Source: Acetobacter estunensis
GTDB lineage: Bacteria; Pseudomonadota; Alphaproteobacteria; Acetobacterales; Acetobacteraceae
Direction: 5' to 3'
Length of the DNA: 64,000 nt
Assembly (NCBI RefSeq): GCF_019083805.1
Contig: NZ_JAHRDV010000005.1
Coordinates: 186,001-250,000, forward strand
Shown here one piece after another: positions 9,359-19,250 of this stretch; positions within the stretch are counted from its first letter, which is position 1, and the number at the start of each line of letters is the position of its first letter. A program made the position numbers and the translations under genes. The notes beneath the pieces are model-generated. The model was not told the DNA's origin, searched no databases, and saw only the letters and a program-made list of their open reading frames with translations.

Positions 9359-9416
9359 GCGTATGATCGCGCCCGGGTGATTGACCCTGCCTCCCGATCA
9401 TCGTCATGATGGGAGA

Positions 9417-9797
9417 ATGACAGGATCACAGCCCGGCGCCGCTGCAACCCTCGCGCCATTTCTCGAACGGAAGGTGGATGGGGAACAGCCCGCATCGCCG
9501 GAGATACGGTCCCTGCGCACCCGGACGCTGGCCTGTGAACTGGGGGGCGAAGCCGCTGTCTGCGCGGCAGCCGCCATGATGCAGGACAGGGCGACTGTTG
9601 TGGACAGCAGCGCGCGCTTTCTCGAAGGGCTTGTAGCTTTGTGGAAGGATCAGGGTGTGGATCCCGACACGATCTGGAACGAACTGCATGCCCGGATCGA
9701 GATGGGCGAACTCAGCCTGAAGCTCAGTCTCCTGCCGGGGCGTCCGAAAATGGCGCGCAAAAGGCCATGGCGTGTGGCGACGAGCAAACTTCCCTGA
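9417..9797 (+). CDS. small protein resembling phosphoribosyl-ATP pyrophosphatase (HisE/MazG-like), probably inactive
   Basis: A 126-residue protein not clearly recognisable by motif. The segment ELGGEAAVCAAAAM followed by DSSARFLEGLVALW and GVDPDTIWNELHAR follows the order of the HisE alpha-helical core (GEEA, then EAADLLYHLLVLL, then L--ELR). The acidic residues of the second metal-binding helix (normally EAAD) are replaced by DSSA, so catalysis looks doubtful. The ATG at 9417 is used because AGAA lies close upstream and the segment before it has no family resemblance. No other his genes are nearby. The call is inference from pattern only. Confidence 0.45.
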   Translation: MTGSQPGAAATLAPFLERKVDGEQPASPEIRSLRTRTLACELGGEAAVCAAAAMMQDRATVVDSSARFLEGLVALWKDQGVDPDTIWNELHARIEMGELSLKLSLLPGRPKMARKRPWRVATSKLP

Positions 9798-9926
9798 TTG
9801 GTCCCCTCTTCGACGGTGACAGCCTGCGATCCGCAGTGGCATAAGCTTCCCGATGCAGGCGGCTGAGCGTTTCCTTTTTCCTAGGTCCCATTCCGGCGCT
9901 GCGGACACAGAGGCGGCAACGCGCTG

Positions 9927-10592
9927 ATGTCCGCGCCCGATTGGTATGCTCAGACAGCGGCGCAGTACGTGCCCGATTGGGCCACGATCGGCGGAGCCGT
10001 AAGCGCCGCATCGCAGGCCGTAGCCGTCAATCCGTTGGGTGCGCCCGCCGTGGTGGTGGAAGTCGTGCTCGTGGTCTCGCTGCTGCTCGGGCTGCGCAAG
10101 GGGCTGTCGCGCGCCGTGCTGGGGTTGGGCGGCTGGGTGGCGGCCCTGCTGGCGGCCCTGGCGTGGCATCATGCGGCCCGGCAATGGGCCATTCCCACTG
10201 TGCAGCCGGCGGAACTTGCGGAGAGCGTGGCGTTCGGGGTGGTGTTCCTCGCTGTGCTTCTGGGGTGGGCGCTGGTGTCCTCATGGGTGGCGCGGCTTAT
10301 TCTTGCGTCGCCTCTGGCGGGGGTGGATCGGCTGCTGGGTGGTGTGTTCGGGCTGGTAAAGGGGGGCGCGCTTATCGTGGCGTTGTACATCGTCAGTGGA
10401 TGGGTGCTTTCCAGTGTGGCGAAAACCGCATCCTTCTCCGATGAAACGCGGCCGACGGGTGGAATCGCGTCGGCTGCACCCTATATTGCCCCTTGGATGT
10501 CGAGATTTGCTCCGACGGGCCTTGCGCAGGGCGACCGCCCGCGTCATGACCTCCGCAAGCCGGAAGCGCCCGGCAATGCTGACCCTGATTGA
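9927..10592 (+). CDS. cvpA: CvpA family membrane protein
   Basis: Inner-membrane protein of 221 residues with four hydrophobic helices: about 34-54, 61-78, 88-110 and 134-152. VLVVSLLLGLRKGLSRAVLGLGGW and SPLAGVDRLLGGVFGLVKG are the recognisable CvpA segments. In many Proteobacteria cvpA precedes purF, as here, with about 60 bases between. CvpA was first described as needed for colicin V production; its biochemical role is not settled. A microcin-V-like system lies about 39 kb away in this window, but no link is implied by position. Confidence 0.88.
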   Translation: MSAPDWYAQTAAQYVPDWATIGGAVSAASQAVAVNPLGAPAVVVEVVLVVSLLLGLRKGLSRAVLGLGGWVAALLAALAWHHAARQWAIPTVQPAELAESVAFGVVFLAVLLGWALVSSWVARLILASPLAGVDRLLGGVFGLVKGGALIVALYIVSGWVLSSVAKTASFSDETRPTGGIASAAPYIAPWMSRFAPTGLAQGDRPRHDLRKPEAPGNADPD

Positions 10593-10653
10593 CCCCTGCA
10601 CGTTGAGGCCGACCCGTCCGGAGGAGACGCGGGGGGAGAAGGATGAAGATCGA

Positions 10654-12111
10654 ATGTCCGTAAGGCTTTCCCTGTTTCCTGAGAATGACAAATTCCAGGA
10701 GGAATGCGCCGTCTTCGGAGTGTGGAATGTCGCTGACGCCGCCGCCATCACGGCGCTCGGCCTGCATGCGCTCCAGCACCGTGGACAGGAGGCATCGGGC
10801 ATCGTCAGTTATGACGGCCACAAGTTCTCCTCGCATCGCGGCCTTGGACTGGTGGGCGACGTGTTCCACGATCCGCGTGTCATGGCGGCGCTGCCGGGAA
10901 GCTGTGCTGTGGGGCACAATCGCTACTCCACCACGGGCGACACGCTGCTGCGCAACGTGCAGCCTTTGTTCGCGGAGTTTGAGTTCGGCGGTCTGGCGGT
11001 CGCGCATAACGGCAACCTGACCAACGCCCATGCCATTCGTCGCGCCCTGATCCGTCGCGGCTGCCTGTTCCAGTCCACCACGGACACGGAAGTGTTCATC
11101 CACCTGATCGCCATTTCGCTCTACGCGACGGTGGAGGACCGCCTGATCGACGCGCTCAAGCAGGTGCAGGGTGCGTATTCGCTGGTGGTGATGTCACGCG
11201 ACTGCGTGATGGGTGTGCGCGATCCGATGGGTGTAAGACCGCTGGTACTGGGCCGCCTACCGGGTGCAACGGATGACGCAACGGGATGGGTGCTGTCTTC
11301 GGAGAGCTGCGGACTCGACATCGTGGGCGCGGAATTCGTGCGCGACGTGGAACCGGGCGAGGTCGTCATCATCGACAAGAGCGGCGTGCGTTCGGTGCGG
11401 CCGTTCGCTCCCGAGCGTCCGCGGTTCTGCGTGTTCGAATACATTTATTTTGCCCGCCCCGACTCGGTTCTGGACGGCGTGGCCGTCTATGACGCGCGCA
11501 AGCAGATCGGCGTGGAACTGGCACGCGAGAGCGCGGTGGAGGCCGATGTGGTGGTGCCGGTGCCGGATTCCGGCGTGCCGTCCGCCATGGGCTATTCGCA
11601 GGAAAGCGGGATTCCCTTCGAGTTGGGCATCATCCGCAACCACTATGTCGGTCGCACCTTCATCGAGCCCACGGATCAGATCCGTAACCTTGGGGTGCGG
11701 ATGAAGCATTCGCCCAACAAGCCGGTGCTGGAGGGTAAACGCGTTATTCTCGTGGACGATTCCATCGTGCGCGGCACGACGTCGCGCAAGATCGTGGACA
11801 TGGTGCGCGCAGCGGGCGCCGCCGAGGTGCATCTGCGGATTTCCTCCCCGCCCACGAAACATTCCTGCTTCTATGGTATCGACACGCCCGAGCGCTCCAA
11901 GTTGCTCGCCGCCCAGCATGATCTGCCCAAGATGGCGGAGCTTCTGGGCGTGGACAGTCTGGCCTTCATCTCCTTCGACGGTCTCTATCGCGCTCTTGGG
12001 CATGAGAAGCGCGATGCCACGCGCAGCCGTTACTGCGACGCCTGCTTCACCGGGGATTATCCCATCAAGCTGGTGGACCATGACGCCGAGTGCGGCGTAG
12101 GCACAGCCTGA
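10654..12111 (+). CDS. purF: amidophosphoribosyltransferase PurF
   Basis: First committed enzyme of purine synthesis: transfers the amide of glutamine to PRPP. The 485-residue protein has an N-terminal nucleophile hydrolase glutaminase domain; the nucleophile is Cys18 in EECAVFG, exposed after removal of a 17-residue propeptide. The PRPP-binding loop ILVDDSIVRGTTS is near residues 364-376. CDACFTGDYP near the C-terminus, with other conserved Cys (HSCFYGID), matches the iron-sulfur-containing Bacillus-type enzyme rather than the E. coli type. The ATG at 10654 is preceded by a purine-rich GGGGGGAGAAGGA stretch; longer upstream frames overlap cvpA and lack resemblance. Confidence 0.95.
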   Translation: MSVRLSLFPENDKFQEECAVFGVWNVADAAAITALGLHALQHRGQEASGIVSYDGHKFSSHRGLGLVGDVFHDPRVMAALPGSCAVGHNRYSTTGDTLLRNVQPLFAEFEFGGLAVAHNGNLTNAHAIRRALIRRGCLFQSTTDTEVFIHLIAISLYATVEDRLIDALKQVQGAYSLVVMSRDCVMGVRDPMGVRPLVLGRLPGATDDATGWVLSSESCGLDIVGAEFVRDVEPGEVVIIDKSGVRSVRPFAPERPRFCVFEYIYFARPDSVLDGVAVYDARKQIGVELARESAVEADVVVPVPDSGVPSAMGYSQESGIPFELGIIRNHYVGRTFIEPTDQIRNLGVRMKHSPNKPVLEGKRVILVDDSIVRGTTSRKIVDMVRAAGAAEVHLRISSPPTKHSCFYGIDTPERSKLLAAQHDLPKMAELLGVDSLAFISFDGLYRALGHEKRDATRSRYCDACFTGDYPIKLVDHDAECGVGTA

Positions 12112-12124
12112 ACCGGAGCGTGGA

Positions 12125-12158
12125 TTTTCCGTGCGTCGCATGGAGGACGTACGGAAAA
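12125..12158 (+). terminator. inverted repeat after purF
   Basis: TTTTCCGTGCGTC at 12125-12137 pairs with GACGTACGGAAAA at 12146-12158 (one G-T pair, 8-base loop), 13 bases after the purF stop. The arms carry A and T runs on the outside, as in intrinsic terminators that work on both strands. Confidence 0.55.
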
Positions 12159-12298
12159 ATTCATCCTTTCAGGTGAGCATGACAGCATGGGTGTGCAGGG
12201 TCTGGACGCTGCGGGAAGAATGTCCGATATCGCAGGGGTTTGTCTCATTGCCCGTCTGCTGAGGTTTCAGGGCCGGACGGGCTGAAAAAGATCGGATC

Positions 12299-13468
12299 AT
12301 GGTGGTTGATACAGCGGAAACCGAGGCGACTTACCTGACGCTTCCAGTGGAAAAGACTTCCGACTTCACGTTGGAGGATTTCGCGCACGATCATCAGGCC
12401 ATGAACTATTATCACAAGCATGGTGCGGCGACTGTCGAACATGCTTTTGCACTGGCCAATATCCTGCACATGCACAAGCTGGTGCGGGAAGCGGCCTATT
12501 TTTATGGCCTTGCCTTCAATCTCCATTCCAAACATCCGCGCGAGTACCCGCTGGCGTCCTCGCTGCTTCAGGCGCGCCTGCTGTGTATGCTCAAGGCCGG
12601 TCTGACGCCGCCCGACGATGAGCTTGAGCAGCTTGAGCGGCTGTCCAAACCCATTCATGATTACATCTGCGGCATCATGGTCGCGTGGCGACAGCACGAC
12701 CCCAAGGGCGGGCTGGAGCGCATGGGCAACTGCTTCGAAGCCTTCCACACGGGCGAGGAAGTGGACGTGCTTTATCTGGAGACGGCGCTCTCCGTGCTGC
12801 CCGAGCCGAAAATGCCGGCGCGTCCCCCCGAAGAGCAGACCATTCCTCCCTCCATCTACATGTACTGGGACAGCAACCGCCCCGAGGAAGTGGAGCAGAA
12901 CCTCGCCTATCATCGCGAGGAACTGGAAGCCTTCGATGTTCGCATGTTCGACCGCGACGATGCCGCCCAGTGGCTTTATGAGCGCTATGGGCGGGAGGCG
13001 CAGGATCTGTTTCTGAATGCCCGCCACCCGGCGGAAGCGGCGGATTTCCTGCGCGTGCATGTTATTCAGGAACTTGGAGGCTGGTGGCTGGACGCGGACA
13101 TCCGCATCACCGCGCCCGAAGAACTGGAAGCGCTCGCGGTGCAAAAGCCGTCCCACGTCTTTTTCGTGACCGACAATTACTACGTTCACAACGACTTCTT
13201 CGGCAGCCGCCGCAACAGCCCGATTCTGGCGGACTGCATGCTGTCGCTCTACCGCAACAGCTATCTCTTCAAGGATCTCTACATCGCCTACAAGACCGGT
13301 CCGGGCGTGTTCAATCGCGCCCTGAACCGCAAGCTGCACACGGCGTTCAGCACGGGCCAGCCCTTTGACCGCAGCGTTATGGTGCTGCGTTCGCCTGAAT
13401 TCGGCAGCATCATTCAGGATATGGACATGGCCTATAAGAAAGACGGCAACTGGCACGCGGCCGGTTGA
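12299..13468 (+). CDS. glycosyltransferase-like protein with DXD motif (GT32-like)
   Basis: Cytosolic protein of 389 residues. The N-terminal half (about 1-170) is helical and TPR-like (HAFALANILHMHKLVREAAYFYGLAF). The C-terminal half starts at IPPSIYMYWDSNRPEEV and contains ADFLRVHVIQELGGWWLDADIRI around residues 244-266; the D-A-D with preceding R and GG is the pattern of GT32-type sugar transferases that take capsule or glycolipid acceptors. No membrane helix is seen. The acceptor is unknown. It stands alone between purF and ilvD. A fairly confident fold assignment, with unknown substrate. Confidence 0.65.
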   Translation: MVVDTAETEATYLTLPVEKTSDFTLEDFAHDHQAMNYYHKHGAATVEHAFALANILHMHKLVREAAYFYGLAFNLHSKHPREYPLASSLLQARLLCMLKAGLTPPDDELEQLERLSKPIHDYICGIMVAWRQHDPKGGLERMGNCFEAFHTGEEVDVLYLETALSVLPEPKMPARPPEEQTIPPSIYMYWDSNRPEEVEQNLAYHREELEAFDVRMFDRDDAAQWLYERYGREAQDLFLNARHPAEAADFLRVHVIQELGGWWLDADIRITAPEELEALAVQKPSHVFFVTDNYYVHNDFFGSRRNSPILADCMLSLYRNSYLFKDLYIAYKTGPGVFNRALNRKLHTAFSTGQPFDRSVMVLRSPEFGSIIQDMDMAYKKDGNWHAAG

Positions 13469-13645
13469 CACCGGCCTTCCCGGCGCGGCCCTCAGTCTGT
13501 TCCATGCTGTCAAAAGGTGTCGCGCGCTCGTGCCCTTTTGGGTGAGCGTGCGAGGCTGACGCCCGCTGTTTTTCCGGCTATAGCCCCCATATGAAACGTG
13601 GCCGCACGCCAAGGCCATCACGTCCAGAGCGAAAGAACACGAGAC

Positions 13646-15508
13646 ATGCCCGCCTACCGCTCCCGCACCACCACCCATGGCCGCAACATGGCCGGCGCCC
13701 GTAGCCTGTGGCGTGCGACGGGTATGAAGGACGGCGATTTCGGCAAGCCCATTATCGCTGTGGCCAATTCCTTCACCCAGTTCGTGCCGGGCCATGTCCA
13801 CCTCAAGGATCTGGGCCAACTCGTGTGCGGCGCGATCGAGGAGGCCGGCGGCATCGGGCGCGAGTTCAACACCATCGCGGTCGATGACGGTATCGCCATG
13901 GGCCATGGCGGGATGCTCTACAGCCTGCCTTCACGCGAGCTGATCGCGGACGCTGTGGAATACATGGTCAACGCCCACGCCGCCGATGCGCTGGTGTGCA
14001 TCAGCAACTGCGACAAGATCACGCCCGGCATGCTGATGGCGGCCATGCGGCTGAACATCCCTGTCGTGTTTGTCTCCGGCGGCCCGATGGAGGCCGGTCA
14101 TGTGAAAGAGGGCGAAATCGACAAGGCCGTCGATCTCGTGACCTCCATGGTCGCGGCCGCCAATCCCAATGTCACACAGGACGAGTCCGACACCATTGAG
14201 CGCTCGGCCTGCCCGACCTGCGGTTCCTGCTCGGGCATGTTCACCGCCAACTCTATGAACTGCCTGACCGAAGCGCTGGGCCTGTCGCTGCCGGGCAATG
14301 GCAGCCTTGTCGCCACCCACGCGGACCGGCGCGAGCTGTTCCTCAAGGCCGGGCGCCTGATTGTGGATCTGGCCAAGCGTTATTACGAGGGTGGAGACAG
14401 CCGCGTCCTGCCGCGTTCCATCGCTACGTTCGAAGCGTTTGAGAACGCCATGACCGTGGACATCGCCATGGGCGGCTCCACCAACACCGTGCTTCACCTT
14501 CTGGCCGCAGCCCACGAAGGTGAAGTGCCGTTCACCATGGCGGACATTGACCGCCTGTCACGCCGCGTGCCGAACCTGTGCAAGGTCGCCCCATCCAAGG
14601 CCGATGTGCACATGGAAAACGTCCATCGCGCGGGCGGTGTGCAGGCCATCCTTGGTGAACTGGATCGCATGAATCTGCTGCATCGCGACGTGCCGATGGT
14701 CCACGCGGCCACGCTGCATGACGCGCTCGCGCAATGGGACATCGCCGGCGAGACGGCTTCGGATGAGGCCAGAACATTCTACCGCGCCGCTCCCGGTGGT
14801 GTGCGGACAACGGAAGCGTTCTCGCAGGCCAGCCGCTACAAGGAACTGGATCTCGACCGCGAGAAGGGTGCCATCCGCAAGGGCGACCACGCTTTCAGCA
14901 AGGAAGGCGGTCTGGCCGTGCTGTACGGCAACATTGCCGAAGACGGGGCCATCGTGAAAACGGCAGGTGTGGCGGAAGGGCTACTGACCTTCTCCGGCCC
15001 CGCGCGCGTGTTCGAAAGTCAGGATGCCGCCGTGTCCGCCATCCTTGGTGATCGCATCAAGGCCGGTGATGTGGTGGTGATCCGCTACGAAGGGCCCAAG
15101 GGCGGTCCGGGCATGCAGGAGATGCTGTATCCTACCAGCTACCTCAAATCGAAGGGATTGGCGGAGTCCTGTGCACTCATCACGGACGGACGCTTTTCGG
15201 GCGGAAGCTCGGGCCTGTCGATCGGCCATATCTCGCCGGAAGCGGCGGAGGGTGGCGCAATCGGGCTGATTCAGGATGGCGACATCATTGAGATCGACAT
15301 CCCCAACCGCGTGCTGAAAACGGCGGTGGCGGATTCCGAAATGTCGGCCCGTCGTGCCCGTATGGACGATCAGGGTGATGCGGCATGGAAGCCCGCGCGG
15401 GATCGCGTGGTGTCCACGGCGTTGCAGGCTTACGCCGCGCTGACGACGAGTGCTGCGCGGGGTGCTGTGCGGGATCTGGGGCAGATTGTGCGGCGTGTGG
15501 CTAAATAG
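13646..15508 (+). CDS. ilvD: dihydroxy-acid dehydratase IlvD
   Basis: Iron-sulfur dehydratase of valine, isoleucine and pantothenate synthesis. The 620-residue protein has the N-terminal [19 protein letters not shown], cluster-ligand cysteines in [12 protein letters not shown] and [19 protein letters not shown], and the C-terminal [20 protein letters not shown]. Three spread cysteines favour the 4Fe-4S type seen in E. coli; cluster type is not proved. The ATG at 13646 gives the expected family N-terminus. The next sequence after its stop is an abruptly AT-rich insert. Confidence 0.96.
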   Translation: MPAYRSRTTTHGRNMAGARSLWRATGMKDGDFGKPIIAVANSFTQFVPGHVHLKDLGQLVCGAIEEAGGIGREFNTIAVDDGIAMGHGGMLYSLPSRELIADAVEYMVNAHAADALVCISNCDKITPGMLMAAMRLNIPVVFVSGGPMEAGHVKEGEIDKAVDLVTSMVAAANPNVTQDESDTIERSACPTCGSCSGMFTANSMNCLTEALGLSLPGNGSLVATHADRRELFLKAGRLIVDLAKRYYEGGDSRVLPRSIATFEAFENAMTVDIAMGGSTNTVLHLLAAAHEGEVPFTMADIDRLSRRVPNLCKVAPSKADVHMENVHRAGGVQAILGELDRMNLLHRDVPMVHAATLHDALAQWDIAGETASDEARTFYRAAPGGVRTTEAFSQASRYKELDLDREKGAIRKGDHAFSKEGGLAVLYGNIAEDGAIVKTAGVAEGLLTFSGPARVFESQDAAVSAILGDRIKAGDVVVIRYEGPKGGPGMQEMLYPTSYLKSKGLAESCALITDGRFSGGSSGLSIGHISPEAAEGGAIGLIQDGDIIEIDIPNRVLKTAVADSEMSARRARMDDQGDAAWKPARDRVVSTALQAYAALTTSAARGAVRDLGQIVRRVAK

Positions 15509-15513
15509 ATTTT

Positions 15514-15519
15514 TATAAT
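15514..15519 (+). promoter_or_regulatory. TATAAT-type -10 element ahead of the AvcD-like gene
   Basis: A perfect TATAAT lies 5 bases after the ilvD stop and 32 bases before the deaminase ATG. No good -35 hexamer is seen at 17 bases (TTGTGC occurs at 22). It marks the boundary where base composition drops, so the insert may bring its own promoter. Confidence 0.35.
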
Positions 15520-15550
15520 ACAAACTACATGTATTGGAGTGAATTTTAAA

Positions 15551-17180
15551 ATGAGAACTGTATCTCAGATGGATATTAATAATATTAAATCTCTATTTTA
15601 TTCTAATGATGATGAAGCTCGTTTTTTTCATAAGATATCTGATAGGCGTTCCCAAGAGTTAATATTTGCATTTGTAGGGCCTGTGTCATCAGGTGTTTCA
15701 ACATGCGCAGAAGTGTTGTCTGATATAATTCAGTCTGATTATGGTTATGAAAAGTGTATTTATATAAAACCTAGTGATATAATTAAAAAAGAAGCTCATC
15801 GTGTTGGTGAAGTCGCTCCAAGGGGCGAGATTTCACAAGATGTATATATTACAAAAATGCAAGACATAGGAAATAAACTTCGTGAAGAGTTTGGTGGTGA
15901 ATATTTAATAGAAAAGGCTATAGAAGAAATAAGCTGCAACAGGGTTAGTAGGGGTGGAGTAAAAACTGTTAATGAAAAACCTGTTTCTGTTCCGAAAAGA
16001 TTATTTTATATTATAGATTCTATAAAACATATTGATGAGTATAATGCGTTAAGAGACGTTTATGGAGATTCCTTGATATTGTTTGGAGTTTTTGCTCCTG
16101 ATGAAATACGAAGAGATCGATTAAAAAATAAAGGTGTTGAGGATTATGTTATAACAAAAATCCTTAAGAGGGATGATCAAGAGCCCATTAGTTTTGGCCA
16201 AAAAACACGAAAGGTATTTGTTGAGGCGGATTTTTTTTCTTTGTAATGATGGATTGAAGGAAGATTTAAGGCCTCGTATATTGCGGTATGTGGATCTTAT
16301 ATTTTCGTCAAAAATTAGAACTCCGACACGTGATGAAACTGCAATGTACGAAGCGGTAGCAGCTTCTGTGAACTCAGCTTGTTTATCGCGGCAGGTTGGT
16401 GCAAGTATTTTATCTAAAGATGGAGAATTGATAGCTGTTGGTTGGAATGATGTGCCAAAGTTTGGTGGTGGATTATATAGAGAAGATGATCAACATACAT
16501 ACAATACGAGTGAAAGTCGTTTTTTAAATCATGATCATAGATGTTTTTTATGGAAAGGTGGTGTTTGCCATAATGAGGATAAAAGAAAATCTATAATAAA
16601 TGATATATGTGAGAAATTATATAATTCATCAATTGTAAAAAGAGGAATATCAAAGAAAGATATCGAAGATATATTGGAAGGTAATGGTGTTGATTCATTG
16701 ATAGAGTTTTCTCGATCTATCCATGCTGAAATGGAGGCGCTTATTTCTGTAGCGCGAGAGGGTAAAAACTCTTTGGTGGGAGCTAGACTTTTTACAAATA
16801 CTTATCCTTGCCATAATTGTGCAAGGCATATTGTGGCAGCGGGTGTTTCTGAGGTTTTATATATTGAGCCTTATCGTAAAAGTTTGGCAATTGAATTGCA
16901 TTCTGATTCTATTACTGAAAATCCAAAGGATAGTAATATTAATGAAAAAGTTTTATTTAGACAATACGATGGAGTGTCCCCAAAAAATTATTTAAAATTA
17001 TTTAAATCCGTTAACGAGCGGAAGCGTGATGGAAAAGTGACAAAAAAAAATCCGAAAACGCTTATTCCATTATTCAACGTTCCATTGGATGCAATGATCG
17101 ATTATGAATTGCTTACAGTTGATCGTTTGGCGAAAAAAGAGCAATCAGCGGCAGTCCGGACGGAGGTGAAAGATGATTAA
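15551..17180 (+). pseudogene. AvcD-like antiphage deoxycytidylate deaminase, split by a frameshift
   Basis: Two adjoining frames together encode one protein of about 543 residues. The N-terminal part (15551 to the T run) has a P-loop-like GPVSSGVST at residues 43-51, lacking the usual Walker lysine. The second part (from about 16231) carries a zinc deaminase domain: SIHAEMEAL with the catalytic Glu near residue 393 and YPCHNCARH as zinc ligands. This order, kinase-like then deaminase, is that of AvcD/DCD proteins that deplete dCTP and dCMP during phage infection. The frame breaks at eight T in a row (16231-16238); the first frame then stops at 16244-16246. Removing one T would restore reading (ADFFLCNDGL). 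Base composition is far below the neighbours. GGAG precedes the ATG. The break may be a true mutation, phase variation, slippage or a sequence error. Confidence 0.82.
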
Positions 17181-17358
17181 AGATAAAGATGTTTTTGTTT
17201 TTGAAATGACTAAAAACAAAAACGACTCTTTTAATATTTCATTATCTGAAAATAATGTAGTAAATTTGATGGATATTCGAAAGAAGAAATTACGTGAATT
17301 TGCGGCTAAGCATGTTCAAGTATTTGAGTATTTTGATGAGAATTCTCGAAAAGCGTAA
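17173..17358 (+). CDS. small unknown protein coupled to the AvcD-like gene
   Basis: A 61-residue protein with no family I recognise. Its ATG overlaps the last 8 bases of the deaminase frame and has a strong GGAGG at 17162-17166, so it is very likely translated and coupled. It is AT-rich like the deaminase gene. Residues are charged, with an FFEM-type start (VFVFEMTKNKNDSFNISLS) and a helical C-terminal half (LMDIRKKKLREFAAKHVQVFEYF). Known AvcD systems are controlled by an upstream RNA, so a downstream protein partner, possibly an inhibitor or activator of the deaminase, would be different. Role is inferred from context only. Confidence 0.6.
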   Translation: MIKDKDVFVFEMTKNKNDSFNISLSENNVVNLMDIRKKKLREFAAKHVQVFEYFDENSRKA

Positions 17359-17402
17359 TTTCGCTGAGTCATCAACGATTTGAATAGCTTCTACCTTATC
17401 CA

Positions 17403-19229
17403 CTAAGCCCCTTCCAACATCTCCCGAATAACCCCCGCATCCGTCTCCGCCAGCACACGCCGCGCTAACTGGCGGCAGTCCTCATGCCGCATGCCGCGCA
17501 CCACCTGTTTCACACGCGGTACGGCGGAGGGCGTCATGGAAAACGCGCGACATCCCATGCCGATCAACAGCGGCGTCATTTTCGGATCGCCCGCCATCTC
17601 GCCACAGATCGAGACTGGACGCCGCTCCACCAATCCGGCGGTGATGGTCTCGGCCATCATTCGCAGCACGGCGGGGTGCAGCGGGTCGCACAGAGCCGCC
17701 ACTTCGGCGGAAGAGCGGTCGGCGGCGGTGGTGTACATGGTCAGATCGTTGGTGCCGAGTGCCAGAAAATCCGCATGCTGTGCCAGCGCGCCTGCGGTCA
17801 GAGCGGCAGCAGGCGTCTCGATCATGATGCCCAGCGGCGGCAGCGTGTCGCCCGTCTCCACGCCCTTGCGCTTGAGCCGCCGCGCCACACGCTCATAAAT
17901 CTCTCGTGCGGCGATTACCTCCGACGCCACGGTAACCATGGGCAGCAGCACGCGCACTGGTCCCTTGGCGGCGGCGCGGAGAATGGCGGAGAACTGCGTT
18001 TCCAGCAGGTGCGGGTGTTCCAGCAGCAGCCGCAGCCCGCGCAGGCCGAGCGCCGGGTTTTCCTCCGGTTCCTCGCCATTGCCGTTCATGCGGGCCAGCG
18101 CCTCACTCGGCTTCTCACCGCCCCAGTCCAGCACACGGATGGTCGTCGGGTCGGCGCCCATGGCGGAGACGACGGAGGCGTAAATATCGAACTGTGTGTC
18201 TTCGTCCGGCAGGGTCTCGGCGTTGAGGAACAGGAACTCGGTGCGCAGCAGACCGATGCCCGCCGCGCCCGATTGTGCGACCAGCGGCAGTTCGGCGGGC
18301 AGTTCCATATTGGCCTGAAGCGAGATTTTCTCCCCGCTCGCCATACGTGACGTCAGGCGTCGCAGCCGCCCCAGTTCCTGCCGCTTGCGGGCATAGGCCG
18401 TAACCTGCCGTCGCGCACGGCGCAGTTCGGTCGGCGTGGGCATGATGCGGACGGTGCCTTCATTGCCGTCCACCACCAGCGTCGCGCCAGTTTCCAGCCC
18501 GTCGAGAATGTCCTCCGCGCCCATGACGGAGGGGATGCCCAGCGCACGCAGCATGATGGCGGAATGCCCGGTGGTGCCACCATCCTCCGTCACCACGGCG
18601 GCAATGCGCGACGGGTCGATCAGCGCGGCGTCGGCGGGCTGGAGCGTGCGGCTGACAAGGATGGAGCCGGCCGGCACCTTGGAGAGCGAGACATAGGCGC
18701 GGCGCAGAAGGTTACGGATCAGGCGACGGCCGATTTCGCGGATCTCGTCGGCGCGGCGGCGCAGGGCAGCGGCCTCGTCCGTGCCGGATTCCTGTCCATC
18801 CAGCATGGCGAGCATCTGCTCGCGCAGGGCGTCGGTGCTGATATGAACGGCGGCTTCCGCCGTCAGCCCATCCTCAATATGCCGCATGACCTCGCGCTGG
18901 AGGCGTGAGGGGCCGAGCATCCGGCGATAGACCTCCAGCAACGGGCCGATTTCGACCTGACTTTCTTCCGGCAACCGTTCGATGCGGCGGCGCAGGGTGA
19001 CGAGTTGCCCGATGGAGCGATTCACGGCCTCGGTAAAGCGCTCGGCTTCCTGTGCTGGTGTGTGTTCGCTGCGGCGGATTTCCGGCTCGGGGGAAGGGTC
19101 GTCACGGACGATATAGGCCGGACCGATGGCCACGCCGGGGCCGACGGGCTGGCCTTTCGTCAGGTGCGGGTCTGTCGCTTCCTCCGTGGTGGAATGCTGT
19201 CGCCCGTTCGTCCGTGTCCGCTCGATCAT
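17403..19229 (-). CDS. ptsI: phosphoenolpyruvate-protein phosphotransferase (PTS enzyme I)
   Basis: Autophosphorylates from PEP and passes the phosphate to HPr. It has 608 residues: an N-terminal HPr-binding and phospho-His domain with GGTTGHSAIM (His222), then the PEP-binding barrel with GIGLLRTEFLFL, GTNDLTMY and SICGEMAGDP (catalytic Cys). There is no GAF domain, so it is not the nitrogen-type PtsP. It is longer at the N-terminus than E. coli EI by about 30 residues; a later start is possible. It is the last gene of the hprK, rapZ, EIIA, HPr, EI series read right to left. No sugar-specific EIIBC is in the window. Confidence 0.93.
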   Translation of the reverse strand: MIERTRTNGRQHSTTEEATDPHLTKGQPVGPGVAIGPAYIVRDDPSPEPEIRRSEHTPAQEAERFTEAVNRSIGQLVTLRRRIERLPEESQVEIGPLLEVYRRMLGPSRLQREVMRHIEDGLTAEAAVHISTDALREQMLAMLDGQESGTDEAAALRRRADEIREIGRRLIRNLLRRAYVSLSKVPAGSILVSRTLQPADAALIDPSRIAAVVTEDGGTTGHSAIMLRALGIPSVMGAEDILDGLETGATLVVDGNEGTVRIMPTPTELRRARRQVTAYARKRQELGRLRRLTSRMASGEKISLQANMELPAELPLVAQSGAAGIGLLRTEFLFLNAETLPDEDTQFDIYASVVSAMGADPTTIRVLDWGGEKPSEALARMNGNGEEPEENPALGLRGLRLLLEHPHLLETQFSAILRAAAKGPVRVLLPMVTVASEVIAAREIYERVARRLKRKGVETGDTLPPLGIMIETPAAALTAGALAQHADFLALGTNDLTMYTTAADRSSAEVAALCDPLHPAVLRMMAETITAGLVERRPVSICGEMAGDPKMTPLLIGMGCRAFSMTPSAVPRVKQVVRGMRHEDCRQLARRVLAETDAGVIREMLEGA

Positions 19230-19250
19230 CTGGTCCTCTGGTTGCGTGCC

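Noticed and set aside
9927-10592. Functional link between cvpA and the microcin-like locus
   Set aside because: cvpA belongs to the conserved cvpA-purF neighbourhood, far from the secretion locus; the name is historical.
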